A stretch of 22,829 bases of DNA from Pseudomonadota bacterium (GCA_015222595.1 JADFVP010000231.1:1-22829); one strand, 5' to 3'; numbered from the stretch's first letter, positions 14,395-22,395 are shown. The notes: generated from the sequence alone by a model not told the origin. Program-made: numbers and translations.

Positions 14395-14430
14395 CTGGCC
14401 AGAAAAGTAATTGGCCGGAAAGGTAACTGG
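14383..14430 (+). repeat. Three tandem 16-bp repeats over the stress-protein stop codon
   Basis: The units are CCGGAAAAGTAACTGG (14383-14398), CCAGAAAAGTAATTGG (14399-14414) and CCGGAAAGGTAACTGG (14415-14430). The gene's own TAA sits in the first unit, so the last codons and stop appear to have been duplicated downstream. Unit length is not a multiple of three, but the first TAA keeps the protein unchanged. Confidence 0.85.
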
Positions 14431-14483
14431 CGAGTGGCTGCTAACCGGTTGGTATAACGCAGTCTGCTTTAATTGAAGTGAGT

Positions 14484-14522
14484 CTCCTCTTTTATGCGGC
14501 TACAACCCGCATAAAAGAGGAG
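14484..14522 (+). promoter_or_regulatory. Perfect 16-bp stem-loop upstream of the APS reductase gene
   Basis: Arms at 14484-14499 (CTCCTCTTTTATGCGG) and 14507-14522 pair without mismatch around a 7-base loop. The right arm ends in GAGGAG, like a ribosome-binding site, but that is 14 bases from the first ATG. Only three T follow, so it would be a weak terminator. It could end the permease-stress-protein transcript, protect an RNA end, or control the reductase leader. Confidence 0.7.
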
Positions 14523-14536
14523 TTTAGAAGATAAGG

Positions 14537-15268
14537 ATGATGGAAATGGTAAAAGATAAAGAAATGACACAAGATAACGAAAAGGTCTGGACACCCGAAG
14601 AGCTTGCAGCAGTGAATGCCGAGCTTGAGAGCAAGACCCCCGAGGAGGTCATACGCTGGGTTATAGAGAACTTTGCAGTGGAAGATTTTGCGCTCGCATG
14701 CAGCTTCAAAGAGCTTGCTCTGCTCGATATGCTCCTTAAAGAGAAGCCGGACGCGAGGATTTTCTACATAGATACCGGTTTCCACTTTAAAGAGACCCTT
14801 GATCTGAAGAGCAAGATAGAGGAGCTTTATGATATAACGGTAGAGCGGCACGTTCCTGAGGTGAGCTTAGATGATATGGAGAAGATCGGCGGGCCGAAGC
14901 TATGGGAGATCGACCCGGATAAGTGCTGCACCATTCGGAAGGTCGAACCGTTAAGAAAGGTTCTCTCTGCACTGAAACTCTGGATGACCGGCATACGCAG
15001 AGACCAGGGGCCGACGCGCGCGGGTATTCCGATAATCAGCTGGGATGTTAAGTTCGGTCTGGTAAAGATCAGCCCGCTTGCCACATGGACGAAAAAGCAG
15101 GTCTGGGACTATATCGTAGAGCACGACCTGCCGTACAATATGCTTCTCGATAACGGTTACCCGTCTATCGGTTGCGTGCCGTGCACCCATCCGGTTGTGG
15201 ACGGAGAGGACGATGACAGGGCAGGCAGGTGGAGCGGGCACAAGAAGACCGAGTGCGGACTCCACTGA
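14537..15268 (+). CDS. cysH: Assimilatory APS/PAPS reductase of the 4Fe-4S type
   Basis: A 243-residue member of the CysH family, which reduces adenylyl-sulfate or phosphoadenylyl-sulfate to sulfite with a thiol donor. The P-loop-like segment is ACSFKELALLDML, and FYIDTGFHFKETL follows. The iron-sulfur signature is complete, with Cys130-Cys131 and Cys213-x2-Cys216; this set marks enzymes that mainly use APS. The catalytic cysteine is Cys240 in the C-terminal ECGLH. GIRRDQGPTR is the substrate-binding arginine region. Three in-frame ATGs (14537, 14540, 14546) compete; AAGG at 14533-14536 best suits 14546. A perfect stem-loop lies just upstream. The CysQ and ATP sulfurylase genes follow closely, making a sulfate-reduction operon. 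Confidence 0.93.
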   Translation: MMEMVKDKEMTQDNEKVWTPEELAAVNAELESKTPEEVIRWVIENFAVEDFALACSFKELALLDMLLKEKPDARIFYIDTGFHFKETLDLKSKIEELYDITVERHVPEVSLDDMEKIGGPKLWEIDPDKCCTIRKVEPLRKVLSALKLWMTGIRRDQGPTRAGIPIISWDVKFGLVKISPLATWTKKQVWDYIVEHDLPYNMLLDNGYPSIGCVPCTHPVVDGEDDDRAGRWSGHKKTECGLH

Positions 15269-15308
15269 TGGCCTTCTGTGAAACTGTTATTTACTCGGGA
15301 GGTCCGTT

Positions 15309-16160
15309 ATCGCACTCATAGACGATATAGTCGCTCTGTCTCAGAGCGCAGGGATAGCTATACTCGATATATATGAGTCGGGGGACTTTGGCACTACGGT
15401 AAAGGAGGGCGGCTCTCCGCTAACGCTCGCCGACAGCGCGGCCGACGCCATTATTGCCGAAGGGCTTAAACGGTTGACGCCCGACGTGCCGATACTCTCA
15501 GAAGAGTCGGCAGCAGCCCCTTACGAAGAGCGCAAGAGTTGGACAAAGTTTTGGCTCGTCGATCCGCTCGACGGCACGAGGGAGTTTATCAAACGCAACG
15601 GCGAGTTCACCGTAAATATCGCCCTTATAGAGAACGGCGTTCCGACATTGGGCGTGGTCTACGCGCCGGTTACCGGCGTTACGTATCTTGCGGCAGATGG
15701 TGTCGCCTATAAGATGGTTCTGTCTCCCGACGGAGACAACGGTTCGGACTCTGTCTACGCGCAAGAAATATGCGTTGCTCCTTATGAAGAGGGCGAGGGC
15801 GTTAAAATTGCCACTTCGCGCTCGCACAAGGGAGAGAAGCTCGAAGCCTTTCTGGCTAAAGTCGAAAGCAGAGCTGCAAGTACCGAAGAAGGTGGTGCGG
15901 ACGAAGCGGTAGAGCTTGTCAGCATGGGAAGCTCGCTGAAGCTCTGTCTGGTGGCCGAAGGTTCAGCACACCTCTATCCGCGTCTCGGCCCTACTATGGA
16001 GTGGGACACAGGAGCAGCCGACGCCGTTGTTAAGGCAGCAGGGGGTACGGTTACGGACCTTCAGGGCGTGCCTCTCAAATACAATAAAGAGGATCTGCAC
16101 AACCCCCAGTTCATGGTCGCAGGCGCTCAAAAGTATCCGTGGGAAGAGTGCCTCGATTAG
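15309..16160 (+). CDS. cysQ: CysQ-type 3'(2'),5'-bisphosphate nucleotidase with non-standard start
   Basis: An inositol-monophosphatase-family enzyme that turns PAP into AMP and clears the by-product of PAPS use. Metal-binding motifs are SEES, VDPLDGTREF (Asp85, Asp88) and EWDTGAADAV (Asp233). The frame is open back to 15282, and residues before the first usual start (TTG 15474) are clearly family-like: ALIDDIVALSQSAG and KEGGSPLTLAD. That frame has no ATG, GTG or TTG upstream of 15474. A strong ribosome-binding site, GGGAGG (15297-15302), sits 6 bases before an ATC at 15309. I place the start there, giving 283 residues, a normal length. This implies a rare ATC start, a mutated start, or a sequence error. 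It lies 40 bases after cysH. Confidence 0.82.
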   Translation: MALIDDIVALSQSAGIAILDIYESGDFGTTVKEGGSPLTLADSAADAIIAEGLKRLTPDVPILSEESAAAPYEERKSWTKFWLVDPLDGTREFIKRNGEFTVNIALIENGVPTLGVVYAPVTGVTYLAADGVAYKMVLSPDGDNGSDSVYAQEICVAPYEEGEGVKIATSRSHKGEKLEAFLAKVESRAASTEEGGADEAVELVSMGSSLKLCLVAEGSAHLYPRLGPTMEWDTGAADAVVKAAGGTVTDLQGVPLKYNKEDLHNPQFMVAGAQKYPWEECLD

Positions 16161-16264
16161 AGGAGAATTTTCGGAGAAGAAGAGAGAATTTTAGAGATAT
16201 AATTTTTTTGTTTTCACTATTCGCAAATCGCACAATAATACTGTAAGCATGGAGGATTCGTAAA

Positions 16265-17986
16265 GTGTCATCACTGAATGAGCCACACGGAGGAGAATTA
16301 AAAGAACTGATACTGTCCAAGGACGACTCGGCTGCCCTTAAAGACAAAGCAGTCGCGTTTGAGAGTTGGGACCTTACCGAGCGCCAGCTCTGGGATATAG
16401 AGATGCTCCTTAGCGGTGCGTTCTCCCCGCTCGAAGGTTTTATGGGCCGCGCAGACTACGACGGCGTACTTGACAACATGCGTCTGGCCGACAACACGAT
16501 CTGGACTATGCCGATCACTCTCGACGTTACCGAAGAGTTCGCCGAGAAGGTGGCTGAAGGCGCAGAGATCGCGCTAAGAGACCCTGAAGGGGTTATTCTT
16601 GCCGTATTGACGATTTCCGACAAGTGGACCCCCGACAAGAAGAACGAGGCGCAAAAGGTTTTCGGTTCCGAAGATACTGTGCACCCGGGCGTCAGTTTCC
16701 TTATGGACCACGCCAACAACGTCTATCTTGGCGGTAAGTTGCAGGGCCTTGAGCTTCCGCGCCACTACGACTTCCGCGAGCTTCGCAACACCCCTAGCGA
16801 GCTGAGGGCCAAGTTCCAGAAACTCGGATGGAGAAAGATAGTAGCCTTCCAGACCCGTAACCCTATGCACAGGGCGCACCAGGAGATCACCTTCCGCGCT
16901 GCGCGCCAGGTAGAGGCAAACCTCCTTATCCAGCCGGTTGTCGGCATGACCAAGCCTGGAGATGTGGACCACTACTCCCGTATCCGCTGTTATCAGCACC
17001 TGATAAAGCAGTACCCGGAGCACTCCACCGACTTGAGCCTTCTGCCTCTCGCTATGCGTATGGGCGGACCGCGTGAGGCGATCTGGCATGCGATAATCAG
17101 AAAGAACTACGGCTGCACGCACTTTATTATAGGAAGAAACCATGCGGATCCGGGCAAGGACTCCAAAGGCAACGACTTTTACGGCCCGTATGATGCGCAG
17201 GAGCTTATGGAGAAGCTGACCGACGAGCTCGGTATCAAGATGGTTCCGTTCCAGATGATGGTCTACGTTAAGGAGAAGGCCGAGTACATGCCGGTAGAAG
17301 AGGTAGAAGAAGGCCTTACGGTCATGAACATCTCCGGCACTGAGGTTCGCAGGCGTCTGGCCGAGGGGCTCGATATTCCTGACTGGTTCAGTTACACCAA
17401 TGTAGTCGAGGAGCTTAGAAGAACCTATCCGCCGCGCAACGAGCAGGGCTTCACGCTCTTCTTTACCGGCCTTTCAGGTTCCGGCAAGTCTACTATCGCT
17501 AACGCTCTGATGGCAAAGCTGATGGAGATTGGCGGCAGGGCGGTAACACTTCTCGATGGTGACATCGTCAGGAAGAACCTCTCTAGCGAACTCGGTTTTT
17601 CCAAGGAGCACAGAGATCTTAATATTCTGCGCATCGGTTTTGTCGCTTCAGAAATAACCAAGAACGGCGGAATTGCGATCTGCGCACCTATAGCGCCGTA
17701 CTCTGCAACACGTGCCAAGGTTAGGGCTTCAATAGAGCCGACCGGCGGTTTCTTGGAGGTTCACATCGCAACGTCACTTGAAGTTTGCGAGTCTCGCGAC
17801 CGCAAGGGGCTCTACGCCATGGCGCGGGCCGGAAAGATCAAGGAGTTCACCGGTATCTCGGATCCTTACGAGGCTCCTGAGAATCCGGAGATTTACATAG
17901 ACACCGCAGATTGTACGCCGGATGAGGCTTCTGAGCAGATCATACTGAAACTCGATCAGCTCGGATTCATTAGCGGCGGCAAGTGA
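16265..17986 (+). CDS. Bifunctional ATP sulfurylase / APS kinase
   Basis: A 573-residue fusion of sulfate adenylyltransferase (Sat, residues 1-390) and APS kinase (CysC, 398-573), which turn sulfate and ATP into APS and then PAPS. The Sat part has QTRNPMHRAH (196-205) and FIIGRNHADPGKDSKG (from 287), where the family usually reads GRDHAGPG. The kinase part has Walker A GLSGSGKST (402-410), LDGDIVRKNL and FSKEHRDLNILRIGFVA. The start is GTG 16265 with GGAGG 9 bases upstream. It lies about 100 bases after cysQ and is probably the last gene of the cysH operon, since a strong hairpin follows. Activation feeds the reductase upstream, while PAPS could also serve sulfation. Confidence 0.94.
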   Translation: MSSLNEPHGGELKELILSKDDSAALKDKAVAFESWDLTERQLWDIEMLLSGAFSPLEGFMGRADYDGVLDNMRLADNTIWTMPITLDVTEEFAEKVAEGAEIALRDPEGVILAVLTISDKWTPDKKNEAQKVFGSEDTVHPGVSFLMDHANNVYLGGKLQGLELPRHYDFRELRNTPSELRAKFQKLGWRKIVAFQTRNPMHRAHQEITFRAARQVEANLLIQPVVGMTKPGDVDHYSRIRCYQHLIKQYPEHSTDLSLLPLAMRMGGPREAIWHAIIRKNYGCTHFIIGRNHADPGKDSKGNDFYGPYDAQELMEKLTDELGIKMVPFQMMVYVKEKAEYMPVEEVEEGLTVMNISGTEVRRRLAEGLDIPDWFSYTNVVEELRRTYPPRNEQGFTLFFTGLSGSGKSTIANALMAKLMEIGGRAVTLLDGDIVRKNLSSELGFSKEHRDLNILRIGFVASEITKNGGIAICAPIAPYSATRAKVRASIEPTGGFLEVHIATSLEVCESRDRKGLYAMARAGKIKEFTGISDPYEAPENPEIYIDTADCTPDEASEQIILKLDQLGFISGGK

Positions 17987-18038
17987 GCGTTATGGTAATA
18001 ATCGGTTGCGGAGATTTTTTCGGAACCGTTCGGTAGTT

Positions 18039-18077
18039 TAAAGATGGGCCGCGCCTGAAAGGCGCGGCCCATCTTTA
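18039..18077. terminator. Strong GC-rich hairpin after the ATP sulfurylase gene
   Basis: A perfect 17-bp stem (18039-18055 with 18061-18077) closes a TGAAA loop and has AAA on the left edge and TTT on the right. The T tract is short, so termination may be partial or need Rho. The symmetry would let it act on either strand. Confidence 0.75.
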
Positions 18078-18083
18078 CATTAA

Positions 18084-18121
18084 GGAGTTCTTTAGATGAC
18101 TGGGAGTTCTTTATATGAATG
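18084..18121 (+). repeat. Tandem 19-bp duplication of a ribosome-binding site and start codon
   Basis: Unit 1 (18084-18102) reads GGAGTTCTTTAGATGACTG and unit 2 (18103-18121) reads GGAGTTCTTTATATGAATG, 17 of 19 identical. Each has a ribosome-binding site and an ATG. The first ATG (18096) opens a 9-codon frame that stops at 18123-18125, just inside the amidohydrolase gene, whose ATG (18115) is in unit 2. The short frame could act as a leader peptide. Confidence 0.85.
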
Positions 18122-19305
18122 TTGACGAGAGAGCTGGGCTCAAGAGCGGTTTTTTATGCGCAATAGACAGTCTTAAAGAGAAGGTGACGGCACTTAGTGC
18201 CTTTATCTTCGACAATCCCGAACCGGCCTTCAAAGAGTTTAAAACTTCGGGGGCTATGCAGGACTTTCTCCGTGAGCACGGCTTTCAAGTCGAGACAGCA
18301 ATAGCCGGAATGGAGACTGCCTTCAGGGCGACTCTCGGCTCCGGTGCGCCAGTAATTGCTCTTCTGGCCGAGATGGATTCGCTTCCCGAACTTGGGCACG
18401 CCTGCGGCCACAATATAGTGGGTGCAGCTTCTGTCGGGGCCGCGAGCGCTCTCTCTCAGGTGCTCGACGCTGAGTTCAAGAGAGGAGGCCACGGCACGCT
18501 GATGGTGCTCGGCACTCCGGCAGAGGAGGAGGGACACGGCAAGACAGAGATGGTAGCTGCCGGAGTATTCGGTTCAATAGACGCTGCGATGATGGTGCAC
18601 GGGTCATCAAGAAGAATGGTCTCCAAGCACTTTCTTGGTCTCTCTGTACTTCACTTTACCTTCTCAGGCCGCGCTGCCCACGCCTCTGCCTATCCGGAAG
18701 AGGGCATAAATGCGCTCAATGCGGTTATCCAGACCTTCAATGCAATAAATGCGCTCCGCCAGCATGTGCCTTCCGATGTACGGATTCACGGAATCGTAAC
18801 GGACGGTGGCAAGGCTGCGAATATAGTACCCGAGACCGCGAGTGCCGAGTTCTTTGTCCGTGCCTTTGCTATGGATGAGGTGGAGAGCCTGAAAGAGCGC
18901 GTAATTAAGTGCGCCAGAGGCGCTGCAGAGGCAACTGGCTGTACGCTAGAGGTTACTGAAGTTGGTGAGCCGAACGCGCCAATGAAGATCAACAGGGCCT
19001 TTGCAGCGGCCTATAAAGATTCTCTTCGGCAGTTAGGACTAAAGGAGGACGAATATAAACCCGATAAGAACCTTGGTTCTTCGGATATCGGAAATGTCTC
19101 GCAGGTGGTGCCATCTATCCACCCGAACGTGCCGCTCAGAAAAGGCATTGCCGTACATACCCGCGATTTTGCCGTTGCTGCCGGAGGGCCCGACGGACAC
19201 AGAGCCACCATAGAGGGAGCAAGCGCCTTAGGGCTTACGGCCATAGAGCTGCTGTTTAACACCGAGTTGCTAGAGAGTGTTAAGAAGGACTTCGCCTCAT
19301 CTTAA
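18115..19305 (+). CDS. M20-family amidohydrolase (AbgB/aminoacylase-like)
   Basis: A 396-residue zinc peptidase-like protein. HACGHN (His95, His99) and TPAEEEGHG (Glu137-Glu138) supply the metal-binding and catalytic residues, and SGRAAHASAYPEEGINALNA marks the inserted dimerisation domain. GSSDIGNVSQVVPSIHP near the C-terminus resembles the p-aminobenzoyl-glutamate hydrolase (AbgB) and PM20D2 group. Such enzymes hydrolyse N-acyl or dipeptide-like amide bonds. The substrate is not readable; the nearby cysteine genes make an N-acyl amino acid possible. The gene follows a strong hairpin, so it likely has its own transcription. The start has GGGAG 8 bases upstream, in the duplicated unit. Confidence 0.87.
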   Translation: MNVDERAGLKSGFLCAIDSLKEKVTALSAFIFDNPEPAFKEFKTSGAMQDFLREHGFQVETAIAGMETAFRATLGSGAPVIALLAEMDSLPELGHACGHNIVGAASVGAASALSQVLDAEFKRGGHGTLMVLGTPAEEEGHGKTEMVAAGVFGSIDAAMMVHGSSRRMVSKHFLGLSVLHFTFSGRAAHASAYPEEGINALNAVIQTFNAINALRQHVPSDVRIHGIVTDGGKAANIVPETASAEFFVRAFAMDEVESLKERVIKCARGAAEATGCTLEVTEVGEPNAPMKINRAFAAAYKDSLRQLGLKEDEYKPDKNLGSSDIGNVSQVVPSIHPNVPLRKGIAVHTRDFAVAAGGPDGHRATIEGASALGLTAIELLFNTELLESVKKDFASS

Positions 19306-19319
19306 TACGACTGTATAAT
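19291..19319 (+). promoter_or_regulatory. Candidate promoter for the HAMP gene
   Basis: A perfect TATAAT at 19314-19319 lies just after the amidohydrolase stop and about 20 bases before the next start. The -35 region at 17-base spacing (TTCGCC, 19291-19296) is poor. Confidence 0.4.
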
Positions 19320-19339
19320 CCTACTACCGCGAGACTGTC

Positions 19340-19906
19340 ATGAGTTTCTGGTCTTTAAGCAGAAGAAAGTACCTGATACGCCCCTCCTTTCAGTTGAGGC
19401 TTGCACTCAACATATTTTTCTTTATTGTCATCTACTCGATCATCATAGGCTGTCTGCTGTTTTTGCCACTCTTTTTAGAGTCGAAGGCTGCGACCACTTT
19501 CGAAGAGCAGGTTCGCATCTCGGAGATAACGCTCTATCTACACGCCCGGCTCTGGATAGCCGTCTTTCTGGTCGCGGCTATGGCCGGCATACATGCCATC
19601 TTCTACTCCCATAGGGTCGTGGGCCCGGCCTACAGGTTTGAGGCAATGCTGAACGAACTCCTGAACGGCAACTACTCTATACGCATAAAGATAAGGCGCA
19701 AAGATGAGTTCAAGGAGATAGAGGTGCTTCTTAACAGGCTCGCGGAAGTTCTCGAACGTGTCAGAATTTCCGACCGGCAACTCCGCTCAGATATTACCGA
19801 CAGACTGGTCTCTATCAACGCTATGGTAGAGGCCTCAGGAATCGAGCATCCTGAACAGGTAAGACACGCCCTGAAGTCTATGATAGGCGAGATTGGTATC
19901 GCCTAG
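19340..19906 (+). CDS. Two-helix membrane protein with HAMP domain
   Basis: A 188-residue protein with hydrophobic helices at about 22-46 and 71-90, separated by a short loop of about 24 residues. The segment after helix 2 (HRVVGPAYRFEAMLNELLNGNYSIRIKIRRKDEFKEIEVLLNRL, in part) is HAMP-like and ends in a coiled-coil-prone stretch. There is no kinase, cyclase or methyl-accepting domain behind it, so the output partner must be another protein. It may relay a membrane signal or act as a structural envelope protein. The ribosome-binding site is weak. The neighbours do not settle a function. Confidence 0.72.
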   Translation: MSFWSLSRRKYLIRPSFQLRLALNIFFFIVIYSIIIGCLLFLPLFLESKAATTFEEQVRISEITLYLHARLWIAVFLVAAMAGIHAIFYSHRVVGPAYRFEAMLNELLNGNYSIRIKIRRKDEFKEIEVLLNRLAEVLERVRISDRQLRSDITDRLVSINAMVEASGIEHPEQVRHALKSMIGEIGIA

Positions 19907-20062
19907 ATACCCCGTCCGCAACCCCCTCTCTCTATGCCCCCTTAACCGACCTGTAATCTGTACTGTACTACACTGCTTAGTGTAAATAACCACTATAGAC
20001 TTTCCAGTTTTGTGCCTGATTTTTGTGCTTGTGCGGGGCTCTGATTTCGCACTTTTCGTGCA

Positions 20063-20091
20063 TGGACTTGGGAGTACTGTTGTGCTATATT
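20063..20091 (+). promoter_or_regulatory. Candidate promoter for the FlgT-like and GNA1162-like gene pair
   Basis: TGGACT (20063-20068) and TATATT (20086-20091) are 17 bases apart, and TG one base before TATATT makes it an extended -10. The rest of the 310-base gap (19907-20216) shows only a small GCAC/GTGC hairpin near 20049. Confidence 0.45.
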
Positions 20092-20216
20092 CACTCTATA
20101 AGCTACTGTTTATTAACTACTGTCTGTTCAGGTCTGTTTTGCTGATACGAAGCCAGCGTGACTGAGGGGGATTCTACTCAACGCTCTGCGCTTTGCCTTT
20201 GAGAGGAGGTATGGTG

Positions 20217-21494
20217 ATGGAAAAAATCGCCGCTAGATGCCGGTTGGGAGCCTGTCGCTCAGTATCTGATATAGCTGCCCTGCCTCGTCTCTCTCTGTCT
20301 CTGTTTTCAGTCTTCTCTCTCCTTTTTGTTACCTCTATATTGCTCTCATTTGTAGCGCCTTTGGTCTCTACAGCCTCTGATGCTGCCGATAAAGCCGGTG
20401 AAGTCAGGGTAGTAAAGGCTACCGGTTACGGCACGGTTACCGACTCCGGCGTGGTAGATGCGCGCAACATGGCTATTGCCGACGCCCTTAGAAAGGCGGT
20501 CGAGCAGGCCGTAGGCGCAGTGGTCTCTTCCGAGACGATGGTAGAGAGTTACCGGGTCTTGAAGGAGACGGTCTATACGCGCAGCGACGGTTTTGTCAGA
20601 ACTTATGAAATACTGAACGAGCTACAGGGCAAGAATACCTATACCGTAACTTTGAGCGCCGTTGTTGAAACAGGTGCGATAATGGACGACCTCGACAGAA
20701 CAGGCGTGGCCTATGCCCGCGCAGGCCGTCCAAGGGTTCTCTTTATGCTCTCGGAGACTCCTGCAGGTGCCGACTCGCCCGTCTATTGGTGGGCAGGTGG
20801 TGCAAGAGGCGGACAGGTTGAGACCTACTCCGAGTCTGCGCTCAGGGCGGCATTTCTTGAGTCCGGTTTTACCGTCATAGATTCCGCTCTTCCGTCCGTC
20901 TCTGCCGGTAACAACGGCGGGTATGGACTTGCAATTTCAGACTCCGGCTTGAGCGCAATCGCCGCAGCTCTAAATGCAGAGCTTGTTATAAAGGGTAGCG
21001 CCATAGTGACTCTTGGGCCCAAGACCCCCGGCTCTCCGCTTGAACTCTACATGGTCGAGATTACGGCAACTGCCGTTAGAGCCGATACGGCTGAGGTGCT
21101 GGCGCTCTCGACTTCGCGGGCTATGCTAAAGCACGTCTCGCCGACCGTCGGGCCGGGGTTGGCTATCAAGCAGGCTACGGACGAACTCTCAGAGAAGTTG
21201 ATTTCTCAGATTACCACCAGGTGGGCCGAGCCGGGTACGGTTATCTTAAGACTCCGGGGAGTGGCGAACTATGCCGAGGCCGTTGACCTTAAGTGGCTCT
21301 TGAAGCGCAGGATCGGTGGCGTGAAGGCCGTCTACCAAAAGGGTTTTGATGACGGCGTTGCGTACTTCGAGCTTCAGTCGGCTCTGTCTGCCGATTCGGT
21401 TGCGGCCGAGATATCGCGCTTGCTCTCGCTCTCGTACAAGGTTACGGGAACGACTGAAAATACCATCGACCTGATAGCGGTTCAGGATAAGTGA
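20217..21494 (+). CDS. Exported protein with FlgT-N-like domain
   Basis: I take ATG 20217 because AGAGGAGG (20202-20209) sits 7 bases upstream; ATG 20211 and TTG 20193 are too close to it or precede it. This gives 425 residues with a long N-terminal region and a hydrophobic segment (about 26-51) consistent with a signal peptide or anchor. The mature start, VKATGYGTVTDSGVVDARNMAIADALRKAVEQAVG followed by SSETMVESYRVLKETVYTRSDGFVRTYEI, in part, fits the FlgT N-terminal domain. FlgT is part of the Vibrio flagellar outer ring, but homologs occur in envelope proteins without flagella. The rest looks like repeated alpha/beta domains that I cannot name. It overlaps the next gene by 4 bases, so the two probably act together at the outer membrane. 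Confidence 0.75.
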   Translation: MEKIAARCRLGACRSVSDIAALPRLSLSLFSVFSLLFVTSILLSFVAPLVSTASDAADKAGEVRVVKATGYGTVTDSGVVDARNMAIADALRKAVEQAVGAVVSSETMVESYRVLKETVYTRSDGFVRTYEILNELQGKNTYTVTLSAVVETGAIMDDLDRTGVAYARAGRPRVLFMLSETPAGADSPVYWWAGGARGGQVETYSESALRAAFLESGFTVIDSALPSVSAGNNGGYGLAISDSGLSAIAAALNAELVIKGSAIVTLGPKTPGSPLELYMVEITATAVRADTAEVLALSTSRAMLKHVSPTVGPGLAIKQATDELSEKLISQITTRWAEPGTVILRLRGVANYAEAVDLKWLLKRRIGGVKAVYQKGFDDGVAYFELQSALSADSVAAEISRLLSLSYKVTGTTENTIDLIAVQDK

Positions 21495-22342
21495 GCAGGG
21501 TGGGGATGGACTCTTGCTGTAGACGCCCGTACTGTAGTACAGGTATAAGAGCAGTTTTGCTGCTGCTCTTAGTTATTGTAGCAGGTTGGCTTGGGGGCTG
21601 CGGTGGCGGGGTTCACAGAGTAAAGTGGCGCGGGCAGCCCAATCTGTCGAACCCGGTCTATACGGTCGCTGTCCTTCCGATGTATAATGTCACCAACGAC
21701 GTAGAAGGGCCCCAGCTGGTAAGAGAACTGATGGCCGAGCGTGTTGAGCAGGGGTACTATAGAACAGTTCCGCTCGACACCTTAGACAAAGAGCTATTAG
21801 AGAAGACCGGCATTACTCTGGGGTCGCAACTGGAGTTAATCTCGCCGAAAAAGCTTGGAGAAATTTTAAGAGTAGACGGCCTGCTCTACGGTTACCTCCT
21901 CGACTTCGAGGACGTCACCACAGGGCTCGTTAACGTAAAGAGGGTCAGGGCCGGGTTCAGGCTCGTTGAGACCGCTACGGGAAAGACCATCTGGACCGAA
22001 GGGCTTGGGGTTAAGAGCCTCTTTGCCGCCGTGGGCGTGGCTGCGGTATCGTTGCCTTTTGTTGTGAACGAGGGGGCCGACTCCGTGCCGTTCTCCGCCA
22101 TTGAGGGGCTTAGCGAAATTCCGGGAATCTCCGAGTGGCACCTGACGCGAGTTATTGCGACCGAGAAGCCGGAGGGGGCAGCGGCCCTTTACCTCGGAGA
22201 GAAGCTCGTTACTCACGCCTTCGGCGTGCATTTGAGGTTAGAGGCTGTAGATATGGTCAACAGGATTGTAAGAACGCTGCCGAGCGGACCGGGCAGAGTT
22301 TTAGAGGTTGAAGATAGAGATGGTAATGGCACCGGGCAGTAG
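21491..22342 (+). CDS. GNA1162-family (DUF799) lipoprotein
   Basis: A 283-residue protein starting at GTG 21491, overlapping the previous stop. The hydrophobic segment VLLLLLVIVAGWLGGC ends in a lipobox (LGGC, Cys37), which predicts lipid modification and outer-membrane location. The body, PVYTVAVLPMYNVTNDVEGPQLVRELMAERV in part and GLLYGYLLDFEDVTTGLV, resembles the GNA1162/DUF799 family, which is often encoded with CsgG-type lipoproteins. The internal hydrophobic stretch (about 178-193) is unusual for a periplasmic protein and may pack into a complex. With the FlgT-like and CsgG-like genes it suggests an outer-membrane assembly. Confidence 0.78.
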   Translation: MSRVGMDSCCRRPYCSTGIRAVLLLLLVIVAGWLGGCGGGVHRVKWRGQPNLSNPVYTVAVLPMYNVTNDVEGPQLVRELMAERVEQGYYRTVPLDTLDKELLEKTGITLGSQLELISPKKLGEILRVDGLLYGYLLDFEDVTTGLVNVKRVRAGFRLVETATGKTIWTEGLGVKSLFAAVGVAAVSLPFVVNEGADSVPFSAIEGLSEIPGISEWHLTRVIATEKPEGAAALYLGEKLVTHAFGVHLRLEAVDMVNRIVRTLPSGPGRVLEVEDRDGNGTGQ

Positions 22343-22395
22343 TCTAGAGTCTTGCCAGAGACTAGTGGAACAGTTCTGTTCTACAGGTTCTTGCT

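Noticed and set aside
15474..16160. TTG 15474 as the CysQ start
   Set aside because: It would remove about 55 family-like residues including GSPLTLAD, and a strong ribosome-binding site sits far upstream.
20193..20216. TTG 20193 or ATG 20211 as start of the FlgT-like gene
   Set aside because: The ribosome-binding site AGAGGAGG lies inside this stretch and best serves ATG 20217.
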